DNA of 64,000 nucleotides. Source: Lachnospiraceae bacterium (GTDB lineage Bacteria; Bacillota_A; Clostridia; Lachnospirales; Lachnospiraceae). The stretch is taken from assembly GCA_021770615.1 (NCBI GenBank), contig JAETQR010000013.1:1-64000 (forward strand), read 5' to 3'. The notes beneath the pieces were generated by a model, which was not told the DNA's origin, searched no databases, and saw nothing but the letters and a program-made list of their open reading frames with translations. Of the stretch, positions 62,547 to 64,000 are shown piece after piece; position 1 is the stretch's first letter; the number at the start of each line of letters is the position of its first letter. Position numbers and translations under genes: made by a program.

Positions 62547-64000
62547 AACCCCTTTTCACCTCTTTGCTGTTTCTGATAATAACAAAGCAGGTCAAATGTA
62601 TCCCTAAACTTACCGTTTTTTCGAAACATCATATAATTTCCATCATTTCCTTTGTAAATATCCCCTACAAAATGATACATTCTCTCAGAAAGATAATATG
62701 TATTTTTCGCATCTCCATCCAAAATCTTTGTATATCCCTTCTCGCCATATTCCGTCTCAAAAATCCCTTTCGACGTCGCCATCAAAATCGTATTTCCCTT
62801 TACACCGACTACGTAATTCTGCCCGTCTGTTTGCTCTGTCGGTCTCTGAAAACCTACTCCTGTATCCAGCGAATATTCTTCTTTACCGCTATCCAGGTCA
62901 CAGACGACAATTTCTACCTTTCCTGTCTGTTGGTTGTTCCTTTCATAAATCAGAAAATCATCGCCGGCTTTCGGATACGACACTACTCCTCCCGTCAAGT
63001 CCCTTCCCACCAGTTTTTCTCCTGTATTACCATTATAAATGTCATAATGCACGGTCATAAAAGTTCCATCTTTCAGGCCGGTCATATAATTGTGCAGGAT
63101 ACTACCATCCCCCAAAACCTGAAAATTTTCCATTATACATGCAAAACCACCATCTCGTTCGATCGGGATCTGAATGGTATCAACCGTCCCCTCTTTCTCA
63201 TCGATCTTCAAAAGAATATAATAGTCTGTTTCGTATCCTCCTGTTGTTTCATATTTTCCCACTCCATCAATTTCTGTTCCTGCGCCAGAAGCAGGCATAC
63301 CGGACCCTTCTACTGCCTCTTCTACTGCCTCACTGCTCCGAATATCATCCTCCTCTGTAACATCAGCTATATTGATATAAAGACATCCGTCATCCGAATA
63401 GAAAACTCCTCCAACCTGTACCGATTTCCCCTCATACATTTTCTCGATTTGATCCACCCATGATACTTCTTCTTTCTGCCATCCCTCACCAGACCACACG
63501 TATTTACAGATTATTCCTTTCTTGTCATTTTTCTCATCCTCATAATCACACGCAAATATCGTGATATCTCCCTTGTAATCCAATACCGGATTTGCTGACA
63601 TTGACGGCAGGCTATACCCGGCCATATCCGGTATGATCTCCGTTTCCGGAAAAAAGGACTGCTCTTTATATGTATATATCCCCTTATCCCCTGTCCGGAT
63701 ATCTGAAACCGGCGCATCTCCCGGCGTAGAAGCGATCGAACAGCTGCATAAAACAACAGCGATCATAAGTATCGCAGATGTCAGCACCGTGGGTTTTCTA
63801 TATTTCATAACGCTCAGGATCCGGTCCTTCACCACACCTACGCTAAAGGCAGTATTCTGATTCAGTACTCCTCTCTTCCCGGTAGCCAGGGATACAAGAA
63901 GATACGAATATTGCACCCGGGCCTCCTCACCCAGTTCCCGGATCACTGCCTCATCACAGGATACCTCCATATCCTTTATCATAAAATGATAGGCAATCCA
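62543..64000 (-). CDS. BlaR1/M56-type membrane peptidase-receptor with extracellular sensor, truncated by the window
   Basis: The C-terminal 485 or so residues of a protein that continues beyond position 64000. The first visible residues (WIAYHFMIKDMEVSCDEAV) are the conserved segment that follows the HExxH zinc site in BlaR1/M56 proteins, with the E-x3-C-D-E signature near the start. A membrane helix (about 55-75) and a 400-residue extracellular part follow. The latter has beta-rich repeated blocks (GDKGIYTYKE, GYETDYYILLK, GKEEYSLDTG) that resemble a propeller-like sensor rather than the penicillin-binding domain of BlaR1. The zinc-binding motif and membrane helices would lie outside the window. 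It is coupled to the LysR gene. Confidence 0.85.
   Translation of the reverse strand, partial: WIAYHFMIKDMEVSCDEAVIRELGEEARVQYSYLLVSLATGKRGVLNQNTAFSVGVVKDRILSVMKYRKPTVLTSAILMIAVVLCSCSIASTPGDAPVSDIRTGDKGIYTYKEQSFFPETEIIPDMAGYSLPSMSANPVLDYKGDITIFACDYEDEKNDKKGIICKYVWSGEGWQKEEVSWVDQIEKMYEGKSVQVGGVFYSDDGCLYINIADVTEEDDIRSSEAVEEAVEGSGMPASGAGTEIDGVGKYETTGGYETDYYILLKIDEKEGTVDTIQIPIERDGGFACIMENFQVLGDGSILHNYMTGLKDGTFMTVHYDIYNGNTGEKLVGRDLTGGVVSYPKAGDDFLIYERNNQQTGKVEIVVCDLDSGKEEYSLDTGVGFQRPTEQTDGQNYVVGVKGNTILMATSKGIFETEYGEKGYTKILDGDAKNTYYLSERMYHFVGDIYKGNDGNYMMFRKNGKFRDTFDLLCYYQKQQRGEKGL

Noticed and set aside
1..64000. tRNA or rRNA genes
   Set aside because: No cloverleaf with a T-loop GGTTCGAATCC-like signature or rRNA-like sequence was recognised by eye; a tRNA scan could not be run.

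Overview
The window looks like chromosomal DNA from a spore-forming Clostridia, most likely a Lachnospiraceae gut bacterium. Support: a complete spoIIIAA-AH operon with a sigma-E-like promoter, an alpha/beta-type small acid-soluble spore protein, RecU, a housekeeping block nusB-xseA-xseB-ispA-dxs-tlyA-nadK-argR in clostridial order, strong AGGAGG ribosome binding sites, moderate GC, and very large secreted proteins built from DUF6273, BspA-type leucine-rich and fibronectin-III-like modules that are common in that family. The species cannot be named from the sequence.

Layout. 1-541: three consecutive long hairpins, then a sigma-A-like promoter. 542-5874 (+): an orphan acyl-CoA carboxyltransferase, a membrane O-acyltransferase (MBOAT) and two tandem paralogous SGNH-like partners, probably a surface-polymer acylation operon. 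6096-10771: two convergent chemotaxis receptors; the second is coupled to a FabH-like ketosynthase that lacks the usual catalytic histidine. 11199-12095: an Rpn-type nuclease. 12326-17899: a 1371-residue surface protein and an anchored acidic protein. 18072-21796 (-): an AT-rich four-gene cassette (endonuclease IV-like protein, radical SAM/SPASM enzyme, multi-pass membrane protein, thymidylate-kinase-like protein), which I consider the best candidate for an undescribed system. 22142-25772: two Fic proteins, one overlapping a large unknown partner. 25923-27258: two small exported or anchored proteins.

27460-42251 (-) reads as one operon of about 14.8 kb: a double-DUF6273 protein, a hybrid sensor kinase with an HPt domain, a double-receiver regulator without an output domain, and three more surface proteins (leucine-rich repeat, CAP-like, transglutaminase-like). 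Four of these, plus the 1371-residue protein, share a C-terminal Lys-rich fibronectin-III-like module, suggesting a common surface-retention mechanism. Directly upstream lie an ECF sigma factor and a DUF4179 anti-sigma protein. 44136-45379 holds a small XRE regulator, the spore protein and recU. 45579-53351 is the housekeeping block, and 53695-59012 holds an Asp23 protein and the spoIIIA operon. aroE diverges at 59181. O-acetylhomoserine sulfhydrylase, a LysR regulator and a truncated M56/BlaR1-type membrane peptidase complete the window.

A dispersed intergenic repeat occurs three times (about 10969-11117, 21942-22092, 44371-44450). All copies contain a terminator-like hairpin. Two also carry an identical pair of TGTCGAA (Spo0A-box-like) motifs 10 bp apart ahead of a -10-like element, one facing the ketosynthase/receptor operon and one facing the endonuclease IV/radical SAM cassette. 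No rRNA, tRNA, CRISPR array or intact insertion sequence was seen.
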